Below, one piece after another: positions 40,983 to 52,089 of a stretch of 64,000 bases of DNA; the stretch's first letter is position 1; each line of letters starts with the position of its first letter. Location: positions 123,905,307 through 123,969,306 of the forward strand of contig CM054114.1 of NCBI GenBank assembly GCA_028673005.1, given 5' to 3'. The DNA comes from Tanypteryx hageni. Its lineage: Eukaryota > Arthropoda > Insecta > Odonata > Petaluridae. The notes beneath the pieces are model-generated. The model had not been told where the DNA came from, did no database searches, and worked only from the letters and a program-made list of their open reading frames with translations. Made by a program: the position numbers and the translations under genes.

Positions 40983-43517
40983 CTTCAAGCGGCTAATGAT
41001 ATCACCGCACACCGCAACAGACTTCTCCGTAAACTCTCTCTGCTTTGCGTCCGGCACCTCAAACTTGGTCTTCCCCTTCCGTTCATAACAGCTGGCGAGG
41101 TCAACAAACCACCTCCTTCCCCGCCACTCATCGGTCAAACTCCCTGTCTTGCGGACCTCCCGGGATTCCCAACGCCACCATCACTCTATATCCTGAAAAA
41201 GACCCACACTTTCCTAACCCGCAAACCTTTGAAGCGCTCCTATTTTTCGCACACTCCTGCCACCACCTCTTCATCTTGCCAACCAGATGAAGTCTTGAAC
41301 CTTTCCTCCCACGTACTTACCCCTGCCGAGAATGAACTCCTTTCACGCGGCCTTTCCTTTTGTCCCACCACCAAATTTGATCATTTTCGCCTCCTTGCCG
41401 ACGTCCAGTCCTTTGCCCGCACACTACGTCTAAAAACTAACCCTCCTAAAGAAGACTCTCTCACCTCTGCCAACCCAAAACTCCCTCCCGGCCTCCCACC
41501 TACCTTTTCCATCTTCAAACCTCCTTCCCAATACATTCCACCCACCCTTCCTTCCCTACACCCGGTCGAACAATACCTCAATTATATCCTTTCCAGAATC
41601 TCCCAACCAAACTTTTCCGATCTTATCGACCATACAGATAATCTTACCAGACGTGAAAGGCATGCCATTTCTACACTCAAACATCTTGACCATATCATCA
41701 TCCTCCCTGCCGACAAGGGCACCACCACGGTTGTGATGGATCGCGCCAAATATAACGAGGAAGCCGAGCGCCAACTTTCTGACGAAACCTTTTACCATCA
41801 CCTTACTTCCATACCCACAGACCACCACTCCTACCAAATTTCGTCCTATCTTCATTCCTCAGGAAAACAGGAAGGCCTTTCCGATTCCGCCATTGCTCTA
41901 ATGATCCCCAACAAACCCCGCACACCCACAGTCTACCTTCTCCCTAAAATCCATAAACCCAACATCCCCGGCCGCCCCATTGTTGCCAGCTTTAATTCCC
42001 CTACAGAACGCATCTCCGCCTTCGTTGACTCCCACCTACAACCTCTTATTCTTCAATTCCCTTCCTTCATCCAAGACACTAACTCATTTCTCAAACGCCT
42101 CAAACACCTCCCCTTTCCTCTCCCACCCAATACCATTTTGGCCACTATCGATGTCTGTTCCCTCTACACAAACATCCCCCACGATGATGGACTCTCTGCC
42201 CTTAGCAAACTCCTGGACTCAAGACCACCCGACGCAAGACCTTCCTCCCATTTCTTATTAGACTTGGCAGCAATGGTGCTCAAATTGAACAACTTCTCTT
42301 TCGATGGTCGTCACTACCTTCAAATTAGAGGCACTGCGATGGGCACCCGAATGGCGCCTTCATACGCCAATTGCTACCTTGGAGAATGGGAAAGACTCTT
42401 CCTCAACGTTCCACTCAGACCACTTTTGTGGCTGAGATACATCGACGATGTCTTCCTCATTTGGACGCATGGACCTGACTCTCTCCTTTCCTTTCTCTCG
42501 CGTCTCTCCTCCCATCCTTCACTGTCCTTCACCCACCAATCCTCTACCTCCCACATCACATTCCTGGATGTCGATCTTTACCTTCAAGACAGCCAAATCC
42601 GCACCTGTGTTCACATCAAACCCACCAACAGCCTCCAATACCTCCACTTTGATAGCTGCCATCCCCTTCATACCAAAACCTCTATCCCCTATGCCCTTGC
42701 TCGTCGAGGATGGAGGCTTTGTTCTGATAGAGCATCCCTTCTAGAGTATTACTCTGTCCTCGAGGATGCTCTTCTCAAACGTGGTTACCCTCCAGTCTTT
42801 GTCCGCGAGAAGATCCATAGGGCGATGACGCCTACCCACAATGGATCTCATCCTCACACACCCACTATTTCTGCATCTACCCCTCCACTCACTCTTACGA
42901 CACTTTTCCTTCCTGGTATCCACGAAGCTCTCAAAACAATCCTTCATGCTGCCCACCCAATTCCTACCTCTTCCTCCCATCAGTCCCTCTTTATCAACCT
43001 TTTTGCCAATCCTCCGCTCCTCTCCTTCCACCGGCCCCCAAATTTGGGAAATATCTTGTGGAGGAAGGAACTTCCCACTTCTACCACGCTTCTTGCAATA
43101 GGCTCCCACCCCTGCGGAAAACCTCGCTGCCTCACTTGCCCTATCCACCTACCCTCATCTTCTTTCTCGAGTCCCTCCACCAACATCACCTACCCCATCA
43201 CCTCCAGAAGCAACTGCACCACCCGTAACGTCCTTTACCTCCTTACCTGCACCCTTTGTCTCGCGTTTTACGTAGGCCTCACCAGCAATCCGTTAAACAT
43301 TCGAATGAACGGTCACCGGAATAGCAATTCTCTCAGACGCCCCCTCCCAGTTGCATTACACGCCAATACCCACAATGTCCCCTTCAATAGTTGCTACAAT
43401 GTTAGGATTATTCGCGTTTTACCCTATGACACTCCTGCCCCCCTTCTCCGACACTGGGAACTAGCACATATCCATCTTCTCGACTCTTTCTCTCCGCCTG
43501 GCCTCAACCTCCGCTAA
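40983..43517 (+). CDS. Penelope-like reverse transcriptase with GIY-YIG endonuclease
   Basis: Open for 844 codons from the microsatellite edge to TAA at 43515-43517. No ATG occurs before the conserved N-terminal part (LSSHVLTPAENELLSRGLSF, about residue 95), so the start is missing or lies in lost sequence. RT landmarks: IILPADKGTTTVVMD, YLLPKIHKPNIPGRPIVAS, ATIDVCSLYTNIP, GTAMGTRMAPSYANCY, RYIDDVFLIW (YIDD codons 42438-42449). Then a Cys cluster CGKPRCLTCPIHL and the GIY-YIG module NVLYLLTCTLCLAFYVGLTS with RMNGHR, ending near SPPGLNLR. RT copies the element RNA; the nuclease cuts the target. No internal stops, so the copy is young. Confidence 0.9.
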   Translation, partial: LQAANDITAHRNRLLRKLSLLCVRHLKLGLPLPFITAGEVNKPPPSPPLIGQTPCLADLPGFPTPPSLYILKKTHTFLTRKPLKRSYFSHTPATTSSSCQPDEVLNLSSHVLTPAENELLSRGLSFCPTTKFDHFRLLADVQSFARTLRLKTNPPKEDSLTSANPKLPPGLPPTFSIFKPPSQYIPPTLPSLHPVEQYLNYILSRISQPNFSDLIDHTDNLTRRERHAISTLKHLDHIIILPADKGTTTVVMDRAKYNEEAERQLSDETFYHHLTSIPTDHHSYQISSYLHSSGKQEGLSDSAIALMIPNKPRTPTVYLLPKIHKPNIPGRPIVASFNSPTERISAFVDSHLQPLILQFPSFIQDTNSFLKRLKHLPFPLPPNTILATIDVCSLYTNIPHDDGLSALSKLLDSRPPDARPSSHFLLDLAAMVLKLNNFSFDGRHYLQIRGTAMGTRMAPSYANCYLGEWERLFLNVPLRPLLWLRYIDDVFLIWTHGPDSLLSFLSRLSSHPSLSFTHQSSTSHITFLDVDLYLQDSQIRTCVHIKPTNSLQYLHFDSCHPLHTKTSIPYALARRGWRLCSDRASLLEYYSVLEDALLKRGYPPVFVREKIHRAMTPTHNGSHPHTPTISASTPPLTLTTLFLPGIHEALKTILHAAHPIPTSSSHQSLFINLFANPPLLSFHRPPNLGNILWRKELPTSTTLLAIGSHPCGKPRCLTCPIHLPSSSFSSPSTNITYPITSRSNCTTRNVLYLLTCTLCLAFYVGLTSNPLNIRMNGHRNSNSLRRPLPVALHANTHNVPFNSCYNVRIIRVLPYDTPAPLLRHWELAHIHLLDSFSPPGLNLR

Positions 43518-43685
43518 CCCTATTAGCCCCTGTTACAATGTCTCCTTGTTACATTGTAGTTATTTGCACTTTCCCTTACCACACTCCCTCTTTATTGGCT
43601 ATCCACCCCTCCTACTCCCCACCTCCTCCAATCATCAACCTTCCCACATCACCCTGTCATTCCCCGCCCAGTGTATCACTTGCAG

Positions 43686-43871
43686 ATACTCTTTCGCTGA
43701 AGAAGGGCATAGGCCCGATAAGCTTGCGTGTTTTTTTGTGTTCGTGTTTTCAACGTGTCTATTCGACGCCCCCAGCAGCCTGCCATCTTGGTCCTCAACT
43801 TGATAAGTGTCCGCTGGGCTTCCCTCAACACCTTGTTGCCACCCTCATCACTACCTTTTCTTTTCCTTTAG

Positions 43872-43874
<3 letters not shown>
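43686..43874 (+). repeat. Penelope 3' terminal region, copy 1
   Basis: Contains GAAGAAGGGCATAGGCCCGA, GACGCCCCCAGCAGCCTGCC and CAACACCTTGTTGCCACC, running to (AT)n at 43875. It closely matches 47686-47846. Confidence 0.85.

Positions 43875-43917
<43 letters not shown>
43875..43917. repeat. (AT)n tract at Penelope 3' end
   Basis: About 42 bp of AT immediately after the terminal TTAGTT of the element. Confidence 0.95.
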
Positions 43918-43920
<3 letters not shown>

Positions 43921-44950
43921 ATTTAATGATAGATGAGTTTGAAAGTTTGCAACGCGAGATCTCCGAATCTACTGGGCCAATTTCACGAAGCTTTCACTGA
44001 AAGATTAAGCGGAATCTCGAAGAAGTTTTATGTTTAATTTTATTCTTCTAACGTAAGCCATTTCAAAGATATGGCGATTTTTCCGCGAACACCCATTTTC
44101 CTACGCTACATATGACGTTTGGCGGGCGGTAGGAGGGGCGAGTGAAAGAGGGGCGGGTGCAATCCCGAATCGCACCCGGGAAACGCCGGGTCGCACAGCT
44201 ATAGTGCTAAGGTAGAGCACACTTTCCCATTGCCAAGGACATACTAATTGTAAGAGGGCGGGATGGACGAAATACCCAGTGCAAATTACTCTTAAGGGTT
44301 AAATAGAAGAATGACGGAGGGAGAGAAGGAAGATAGTGGAGGTGGAAGAGGAAGGCGAGGCAGAGCAATAGGAGAGGTTATACGTAGACGTTTGTCATAC
44401 TACTATATAGTGAGCACTCGCTTCCCAAATTCTCTCTCCTCCCCGTCAGCCCCCGCTGCCTACCCCCTCACCCACCCCCATAATCCTCCTATCAACAGTC
44501 TCTACCTCCCTCAATCAACACATCCTTGTAACGGAATAAGGCACTAAACGGGTCGAGAGAATGGCTTTAATATTCCGATTTCGAATGTCATCAGGGACAG
44601 CAATCCCTTCCGTGCCACCTCACCCAAAGCTTCCATTTTAGGGGTACTATTCTAGTTCATTTGTTTCTCTGATCTGTCGACTTTCCCTTCCCTCAGAAGT
44701 ATTGAACAACCCCGCATAGCCGTCTTAAGGGGGAGGCCACATGGGCCCAGGGACTTACTTTCGAAGGGGACCTCAAAATTTGGAGAGGAGAAATAAAACA
44801 GAGACTCAAAAGTCAGAAATATTTATGAACTATTAGGCATATGGAAAGAAAGAAAAAATAGCCCATTTGTTTTTTTACATTGAATCTTACATATAGTTTT
44901 CCACTTTGGTGCATAACGCTGATGTCTCCAATGGCACATTTTAACACGTT
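43921..44950. other. Transposon-like DNA with a hairpin end
   Basis: CACCCGGGAAACGCCGGGTC (about 44177-44197) forms a short hairpin followed by GCACAGCTATAG, resembling a degraded Helitron 3' end of a second family (compare 47057-47090). The rest has mixed composition with no coding signal. Confidence 0.4.
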
Positions 44951-46024
44951 TCTAACAAGCTTCCCGATTAGGTGGAAGGTTAAAATTTTGCAGGAATGTT
45001 TGATTCAGATATAAAAATTAAATGACGAAAACAAAATACGAAAAAAGACGCGGGTTCGACTCCAGGGGGGCGATTTCCTTTCCTCGTAAGATAACACGTA
45101 AAAAGCGACTTTTTAAAGTGAAGGCTTTTATTCTTTTGGAAATTAAAATTAGAAAAAATTGACGTAAGATCTTCGAATATGAACTGTTTTAGGAATATTA
45201 ATAAAATTTCTTATTCTAGTCATCTTTTTTGGCCTACCTTTCGAAATCTCTCTCATATTAAACATTTAAATCACATATTTTGGAAAATAACGGCTTTTAA
45301 ACGGGATGTTGCCTTGCCGACCACGCCATTCTTAAATTTCGATAATCAGTTGTTGTCTCAACCCGCATACGTGTAATATATACGAGTGCATAGATTGTCT
45401 TAAATTATCATAGGATTTTTTGCGAAATTACCTAATTCAAATGGGACTGGGATTTAGTTTGTAATCTTTTGTTCATATAAACGACTACATAGATATACTA
45501 TACTATATAGAATGGATAGTATTGTACATAGAGAGTAAGGGAGGTATAGAATTAGAAAAGGACGGGAGGAAAGAGATAAAGAGGGAGACGAAGAAAAAGA
45601 GGGAGAGCTATGGATTGAGACAGGAGGGAATGAGAGAGGGGGAGGTGAGACAAAAGATAGATAGATAATCGTCTTTATTCGGGCGAAATTTAGACCAGAA
45701 GGTCCATTCTTACATTTAACCTTTAAAAAGAGAGGGAGGGGGAGAGAGAGAGGGAAAGATAGAGATAGGAAGGGAGGGAGAATGGGACGACGAGAGGAAG
45801 GGAAGGAATATTATTATTTATTTATTAATATTACTTCATTTTTGACAAGGGGCTCATCATTTATCATATCTTACTGATTTTTCATATTGAAATCAAATAT
45901 ATTTGGAATGGATGGAGGGAGGGAGGGGGAGAGAGGGAAGGAAAGCGAGAGGAAGGGTGGCAGACAGAGGGAGGGAGGGGTGGAATATTATTATTTATCC
46001 GATATATGACGGGCAATACACTAG
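44950..46024 (+). mobile_element. Helitron-like element, 3' end copy B
   Basis: Related to 11480-12109: shared GACGCGGGTTCGACTCCAG, a TTGCCTTGCCGACC block and a GA-rich tract, ending GATATATGACGGGCAATACA-CTAG (CTAG at 46021-46024) before T. The hairpin is decayed compared with copy A. A SINE tail (45656-45730) is inserted in the GA-rich part. Confidence 0.65.
45656..45730 (-). repeat. SINE 3' tail (same family as 323-468)
   Basis: (GATA)n, then CTTTATTCGGGCGAAATTTA, GACCAGAAGGTCC and CATTCTTACATTT match the tail of the SINE at 323-468. The tRNA-like head is missing, consistent with 5' truncation. Confidence 0.75.
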
Positions 46025-46128
46025 TTTTTAATAAATATATAATATAAAATCGTGAGTTTACACTTGTTATTGCTTCTCGTCATTGCCGAAAAGCAATGTC
46101 CGTCCGTCCGTACGCATATATCAGGGAA

Positions 46129-47000
46129 GAACTGGCTTAACCGATTTCAACCAAATTTGGTACAGAATTTTCACATAAATTAATGGCCAAAATAGCATAT
46201 CTGGACCAGACCGATTTAGCAGGGATGCCACAATTGCAAAGTTTATCTTTTCGGTAATTATGAATTTGGAAGGAATTGGCTGAACCGATTTCAACAATAT
46301 TTTGTGTAAAGGAGGCGTGCAACATAAAATAACAAATAAATATTTTTTGTATAGATATAGAAAGTTGGGCTGCCCCAATAAATACAATGAATAAAAAAAT
46401 TATTTTTACACGAATTTGTGTTGAATTGTCCTGATCAATTTCAACCAAATTCTATATTTATAATATACACATATATACAAAACCATATTAGCATATTTAG
46501 ACCGAATCAGCCAAACAGGGGTGCCACAATTACAAATTAAACTCTTTCAGTTGTTAAGGATTTGGAAGTAATTGGCAAAACTGTTCTCAATTAAATTTTG
46601 TATATAGGATTTGTACAACAATAAAATGAAATCAAGATGATTAAAGCGGAGCTAAAGAGTAGGACTACTACAGTAAAAAGTAAAATAATATTTCTTTTAC
46701 ACGGATTTCTAGAGAATTGACCTCATGGAATTTAACCAAATATAGCATATATGATCTTCATTTGAATAAACAACCAAAATATGATCTTTCATCCGGGTCG
46801 ACTACACAGGGCTACCACAATATGAAGGTTAGAATTTTTCTGTAACTATGAATTTGGAAGGTATTGGCTGAACGGATTTCAATGAAATTTCGTTTGTAGG
46901 GCGAGTATAGAATGGGAAAAACGAAATGAATATGATTAGAACGGATCAAAAAGCAGGGCTACCACAATATAAGGAAAAATAATTTTCTGATTTAAAAGCA
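46129..47000. repeat. Degenerate tandem array, about 145-bp units
   Basis: Six diverged units begin near 46129, 46273, 46421, 46570, 46711 and 46860 with ATTGGCTGAACCGATTTCAA-like starts. Alternate units share GATTTAGCAGGGATGCCACA and TATGAATTTGGAAG, implying a dimeric period of about 290 bp. It is followed by a Helitron-like hairpin end at 47057-47090. Confidence 0.65.
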
Positions 47001-47056
47001 AATGCATTAGTATACGATTATACTACGACAAATTTGACGAAAAATACTCCTGTACC

Positions 47057-47090
47057 ACGGGAAACCCGTGTACACCCCTACTTGTTATTT
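47057..47090 (+). mobile_element. Possible Helitron 3' end, second family
   Basis: CACGGG-AAA-CCCGTG is a perfect hairpin; TACACCCCTACTTGT follows, close to the GCACAGCTAGT type end but without intact CTRR. It would close the element containing the tandem array. Confidence 0.4.
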
Positions 47091-47685
47091 ATTTGTTATT
47101 TCAATTTTCCAGTATTTATATCCCCAAGCCACCCGCCCCTAAACAGCATAATACTGTATACTGTTATTCTCTATGAAATCAGATAGGTAATGACCGTCGC
47201 AACATTTTATAATAAATGCAAAATTTGATAAATAAAATGCAAATGGAGGGCCTCAAAAAATTAGGATCCATGACGTCCAAATGCCTTAGGACGGCCCTGA
47301 CTTAACGATTACGTTAATAATTGTTTCTTCAAATTAGTTCAGATCCGCAGATCATATGTTAATTCTCTCTAATTTTAATCTAAAAAAGAATAAAAGCCTG
47401 CACATCTAAAAGTCGATTTTTACGCGTTATTTTATGAGAAATGGACATGTCTTCCTTGGAGTCTAACCCTGAACTTTTATCGAGATTTCTTTTCATCATC
47501 ACCTAAATATATGAATCGAACATTTCTGCCAAATTTCGAATAAGTTTCTTGTTTCTTTTCGAGTAATTTCCATTTTTTCAGCGTGACGGAGGTCGATAGA
47601 CGGTATAAAACGTTTGTTTTTCCCCCCATTATAAGAACCACCCTAATATATATATATTATATATATATAACTATCTTCATCGTTG

Positions 47686-47845
47686 ACGAAGGGCATAGGC
47701 CCGAAAAGATTTTGTGTGTTTTTCTTGTGTGCGTGTCTCTTCGACGCCCCCAGCAGCCTGCCAACTTGGTCCCCAACTTGGTGTCCGCTGGGCTTCCTTC
47801 AACACCTTGTTGCCACCCTCATCACTACCTTTTCTTTTCCTTAAG

Positions 47846-47900
<55 letters not shown>
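47686..47900 (+). mobile_element. Second Penelope 3' end with (AT)n
   Basis: GACGAAGGGCATAGGCCCGA through CAACACCTTGTTGCCACC match 43693-43874 with few differences, then (AT)n at about 47849-47900. It is preceded by another short (TA)n tract (47646-47669), so this is a severely 5'-truncated copy between AT tracts. Confidence 0.85.
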
Positions 47901-47905
<5 letters not shown>

Positions 47906-49508
47906 CAGTGCGTCCGGCGACTTTATGTCATAACTTCGGGATCTTATTCCTTAAGTGATTTTGAGTAAAAAATGTCATATGAACATGGGTCCGATTCTCA
48001 TTTGTTACAGAGCTACCGGCAATTGAAATTATCTCGTACTTTTATTTGTATATCTTAATGGCTAAAAAAAACATTGTTTAAATAATTATTCGTATACATT
48101 GTTATTTGTTGAAAAATGTATTATTTACATAATCAGTCGTTATATTGATCCTTAATCCATTGTTACAACAATGAGAAGCATGGCGCTTGCACAACAGACG
48201 TGGACGTAATTTGCAAGCTCGCAGGCAGCATGTCAGTAGAACGTAAGCTAGCGTTCAGTGTAGTGCGCTGTGACACGTGTGGTATCATTAACTTTCAATA
48301 ATGCCGTTTACATTTTCAAATTTAGAGTATGCGAATATGTACTTCGTGTACGGGTTTTGCGATGGAAACTCCGTTGCTGCCTTTTTCGAATACCGACGAC
48401 TATTTCCACAAAGAAGAACACCAGATCGACGTACCTTTATTCAAGTTCACCGACATTTACGAGAAAATGGCTTATTTCCGTGTGTGTTTTTGAGAGCTGA
48501 ACGTCCAGTACAAGTTACTGTGAATGAGGAAAAAAATATTATTCAAATGGTTCAGCGAAGTCCACGTCTTAGTACACGAATAATGTCCGCCCGCCTCAAC
48601 GTTCCGCGAATGAATCTGGCAAACGTTACACGATGGGAGACTTTATCCATACCATATCCAGCAAGTTCAGCATCTTCAACCCGGGGATATGGCTAGGCGG
48701 TTGGAATTCTGCCGTTGATTAAATGCACACCCCCGCCTGAACCGTTACATCTTGTTCACGGACGTGGCACAGTTTACTCGTGATGGAATAAAAAACACGA
48801 GAAACTACCATTTATGGGCTCGCGAAAATCCTCACAGAACAGTTGAAATCAACTTCCAACTCCGTTTTTCTGTGAACGTGTTGTGTGGTGTCATTGGGAA
48901 CCAGCTGGTCGATCCGTACTTCTTTCCGCCACGTCTGACAGGTGCCATTTATGCTGATTTTTTGGAAAATGAAATGCCTGGTCTCTTAGAAGACATTCCT
49001 CTGCAAACACGACATCAGATGTACTACGAGCATGACGGGGCACCCCCTCCCCCTTATTTTAGTAAGAGCGCTACGCTGTATCTTAACAAGAAGTTCCCTA
49101 ACCGATGGATCAGTAGTGGCGGTGCGCAGGATTGGCCACCAAGGTCTCCGGATCTCACTACGTTGGATTTCCATGTGTGTGGGCAAATGAAAAATATTGT
49201 GTATGAAGCCAATCACGTTCCCTACAAGCTGAAGGCGGCCATTTTGAACAATTGTAACAATGGATTAAGTATCAATGTAAACGAATGATTATTTAAATAA
49301 CACATTTTTCAAAAATTAACAATGTAGACAAATAATTATTTAAACAATTCATTTTTGCAGCCATTAAGTTGTACAAATCAACGTACGAGATAATTTCAAT
49401 TGCTCGTAGCTCTGTAACAAATGAGAATCGGACCCATGTTCATATGACATTTTTTACTTAAAATCACTTAAGGAATAAGATCCCAAAGTTATGACATAAA
49501 GTACCCTG
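47906..49508 (+). mobile_element. Mariner-like transposon with about 130-bp TIRs
   Basis: The left end CAGTGCGTCCGGCGACTTTA and the right end (complement) CAGGGTACTTTATGTCATAA continue in near-identity for about 130 bp (TAAGTGATTTT, CATATGAACATGGGTCCGAT, ATTGAAATTATCTCGTAC). TA lies at both borders. It encloses a broken transposase and inserted at the edge of the (AT)n tract. Confidence 0.9.
48301..49288 (+). pseudogene. Mariner-like transposase, frameshifted and nonsense-mutated
   Basis: The N-terminal part (48301 to about 48650) starts MPFTFSNLEYANMYFVYGFC, the helix-turn-helix of the DUF4817 type common in insect mariner-like elements. A frameshift near 48650 moves the frame; a premature TGA lies near 48717. 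The catalytic part continues with LFTDVAQF, HDGAPPP and WPPRSPDLTTLDF, which supply the three acidic residues (38 residues between the second and third). The protein cannot be made intact from this copy. Confidence 0.85.
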
Positions 49509-49765
49509 TATAGTATAGGTGTTTTCCGCAAATATTCGTCCAGTAAAAATTTTCTAGCAAAACGCCCGATCGTGACGTGCTACCCCCTCCCCTCCCCCTG
49601 CTCATGGTCTGCGCTTGGGCGCTTGCGCGTGTCGAGGAGATAAGACCTCTCTCTTTACCCGGGGTCTACGCTACGAGGAGGTTGAGTGAGGCACCTGTCC
49701 CTGATGAAGATTCCCCTGCCAGTTCGAGTGAATATTGAAGAAATCTATCCACGTCGCAAGTTGTC

Positions 49766-49868
49766 TGGTATTTTCTGTTAAAGAACTTTTGCTTTTGGGC
49801 TAATAAATGTAATTTTTCATTGTGAATTTTGTTGTTTATGAAGTCGACGATTGTCTCGCTGCATAAAT
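49766..49868 (+). repeat. 5' LTR R/U5-like segment
   Basis: CTGGTATTTTCTGTTAAAGA through GCTAATAAATGTAATT and ATTTTGTTGTTTATG to GCTGCATAAAT is repeated at 53674-53775. AATAAA and the following PBS-like TGGAGGCACC support an LTR end. The U3 start is not resolvable. Confidence 0.65.
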
Positions 49869-50393
49869 TGGAGGCACCGGGGAGATAGCTTAGATCTCTC
49901 AAAGACTTTAGTTAAATTTCTCCTCTGTACGCATGGTCTCTTCGAGTGGAAACATTTTAAAAATTATCCCAAAATTAATTTCTTTTCTGTAAAACCATAC
50001 GTTTCCTAGAATTAAGTATCTCGTACCATTCTGATGGGTGAGTAATAGTGTTTCAACTGTTCGTTAATCCAATTTATTGCTTGTTAAAATATATATTTGC
50101 CTATGTATGTTCTCTATTCTATTTTCTCCCGAGTTTTGATGTAACAAGGGGCAAAATCCAATCGTTCTGTCGCTGTAATCCGATCCTGTCTTCGGGTGGG
50201 GGGTTTTGCTTTCCACAGCATTTTCGGTCCCTCTTCTTACGTGGTCACGTGATTCCCACTCTGAGCGTTAGGGATTCTGATTGGTTTTGTGTCAGTTGCT
50301 AATGGTTACTAACGTGTCGATGGCCCAGAGGGACCCGGATCCCTATAGCAAGCAATTTTTGACAACAGCTGAACAAGGAGAAAAAAGGGCACC

Positions 50394-50930
50394 ATGACGT
50401 ACGAAACGAAGCAAGTAGGTTCTGATCAACCATCTTCTATTCCACAATTTCCCGAAGCCATCAAGGTTGTCAACCAATTGCTAGACGAACTTCCACTATT
50501 CGTACAGGTAAACCCTGATAATTGGTTGTCTTCGACATCTTAGCTCTTTCTCATTCCCGAAAAACAAGTTTTCGTATTACTTTGTAAGGTTCCCTCGAGC
50601 TGTCGCCAATTTTGGCTAAGTGTAATTGTAAAACGGTATGATTGAAACGAGATCAAAAATCAGATATGGGAAACGTACGCCTCTACGCGAGATTTCGGCC
50701 GGATCGTCAGAGAAAGGGTAAAACGCTTCCAATTCGCGAGCGAATTGCCTCGTGATTTTTATCGTTCCATTTCTAATGCGTCTAAGGCCCTCGCAGTTAA
50801 ACTTTCCGATCAGGAATTTATTAAGTTAATATTGGAAGGAGTTCACGCCTTTTATTTTTCTGCAAAACCGACGACAATTTCCCAACTTGAGGAGCTGTTA
50901 AAAGGAAAAAGATTTGATAAATTCGGCTAG
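50394..50930 (+). pseudogene. Gypsy gag remnant
   Basis: ATG at 50394 opens a frame of 49 codons (MTYETKQVGS...) that stops early. Further on, a frame at 50745-50930 has DFYRSISNASKALAVKLSDQ and ends LLKGKRFDKFG. The position between PBS and protease argues for gag; no Cys-His knuckle is visible. Confidence 0.5.
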
Positions 50931-51099
50931 CCTAGCAATGCATTTTAATCCCTCCAAACCCCCCCTCCTCGTCACTCCAGGCAAATATGTGGTCGTAGTG
51001 GTCATGACGTCCGTCAACGGCGCCGAAGAATGACAAATTCTAATTCGTCTCCTTCCGGCATTATCTCTCTAATTTCCACGTTGATTATGACCTCCCATT

Positions 51100-51463
51100 C
51101 GTTAATGTCTCGGTTAATTCCTATCAATGTAACTCCCTTTTAGATACTACTAGTAGTTCCTCTATTTCGCTCTTAGACGAAAAGACCTGGCTTAATATGC
51201 CAAGACGAGTTAAAATCGTTCATTCGGATATTGAATGTTTCAACGTTGGAGCTACCCCGTTTCGATTGACTAAGCGTGTCAAGCTTAGAATTCGTATTCA
51301 TTCTCGTGTGTGGTCCCATTACTTTTATCTCTCGTCCCTTCCCGTTCCTATCATCTTAGGACGAGATTTCATTAAAAGAACTAGAATGGCAATCTTTCCC
51401 GACGCAACTACGTTTGAGTCTCTTCCCTATTCAAGAATCGCTCTTGTCACTCTTCCCCGTTAG
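51100..51463 (+). pseudogene. Gypsy retropepsin remnant
   Basis: LLDTTSSSSISLL (Asp codon 51143-51145) is at the place of the DTG/DSG active site, with Thr for the Gly. PVPIILGRDFIKRT is the conserved ILGxDF strand. The frame is open from here to 51463, then is cut by the nested element at 51493. Confidence 0.7.
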
Positions 51464-51492
51464 TCGAACCTTCGGAAAATAACCTTCATAAA

Positions 51493-51958
51493 CTGCTGTA
51501 GTGGAGGGTATACGGTGGTATGCGCCGTATACCCTCTGGTTTTTCGAATAGATACGGTATACCCTCTGCTTTTTCAAACAAATAGCGTGTACCCTGGCCT
51601 TGTGAGAAATTATACAAGTTGATTTAAAAAAAACAGCTAATTCCTACTTTTCTCGTGGCCCCAGATATTGAAGCTGCACCTGCAATCCTTGAAAATCTGC
51701 GCTCCACAGGTTTAATACCAATATTCTAATACTACTTTTGTTCCGATCAGATTGAAAATAAATACTGTAATTCTTATTTTTTATATACATCACTAAAATA
51801 TAATTGATATAAATTTTTCAAGGAAATTCAAAGTAAGCTCATACGTTTTCTCCTGCCATCATAATATTATATTCATGTACTTTGTTCTTAAAAAATTAGG
51901 TAAGAAGTTTTAAGTTCGTATACGGTATACCCTCTGCTTTTTTACGATTACAGCACTG
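51493..51958. mobile_element. hAT MITE nested in the gypsy element
   Basis: Ends CTGCTGTAGTGG and, inverted, CAGTGCTGTAATCG; perfect 8-bp duplications TTCATAAA at 51485-51492 and 51959-51966. The subterminal motif GTATACCCTCTGCTTTT is repeated near both ends. No coding. It separates the gypsy protease from the RT. Confidence 0.88.
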
Positions 51959-52089
51959 TTCATAAATCGAAAATATTTCAGAAGGCAAAGTTTCGCACGT
52001 CGAGTTCGGCTATTGCGCAACGCGTTCACGACACCGGCTCGCGATCACCCCCTGCCGGTGACTCATCCCGAATCACGTCGCACGAGGAA

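Larger units (their letters stand above)
40981..43874 (+). mobile_element. Penelope-like retroelement, apparently 5'-truncated
   Basis: A single long frame with Penelope-type RT and GIY-YIG endonuclease, a 3' UTR of about 350 bp containing the GAAGGGCATAGGCCCGA block, and a downstream (AT)n tract. It is C-rich on this strand, unlike the host DNA. The same 3' end recurs at 47686-47846. Confidence 0.88.
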
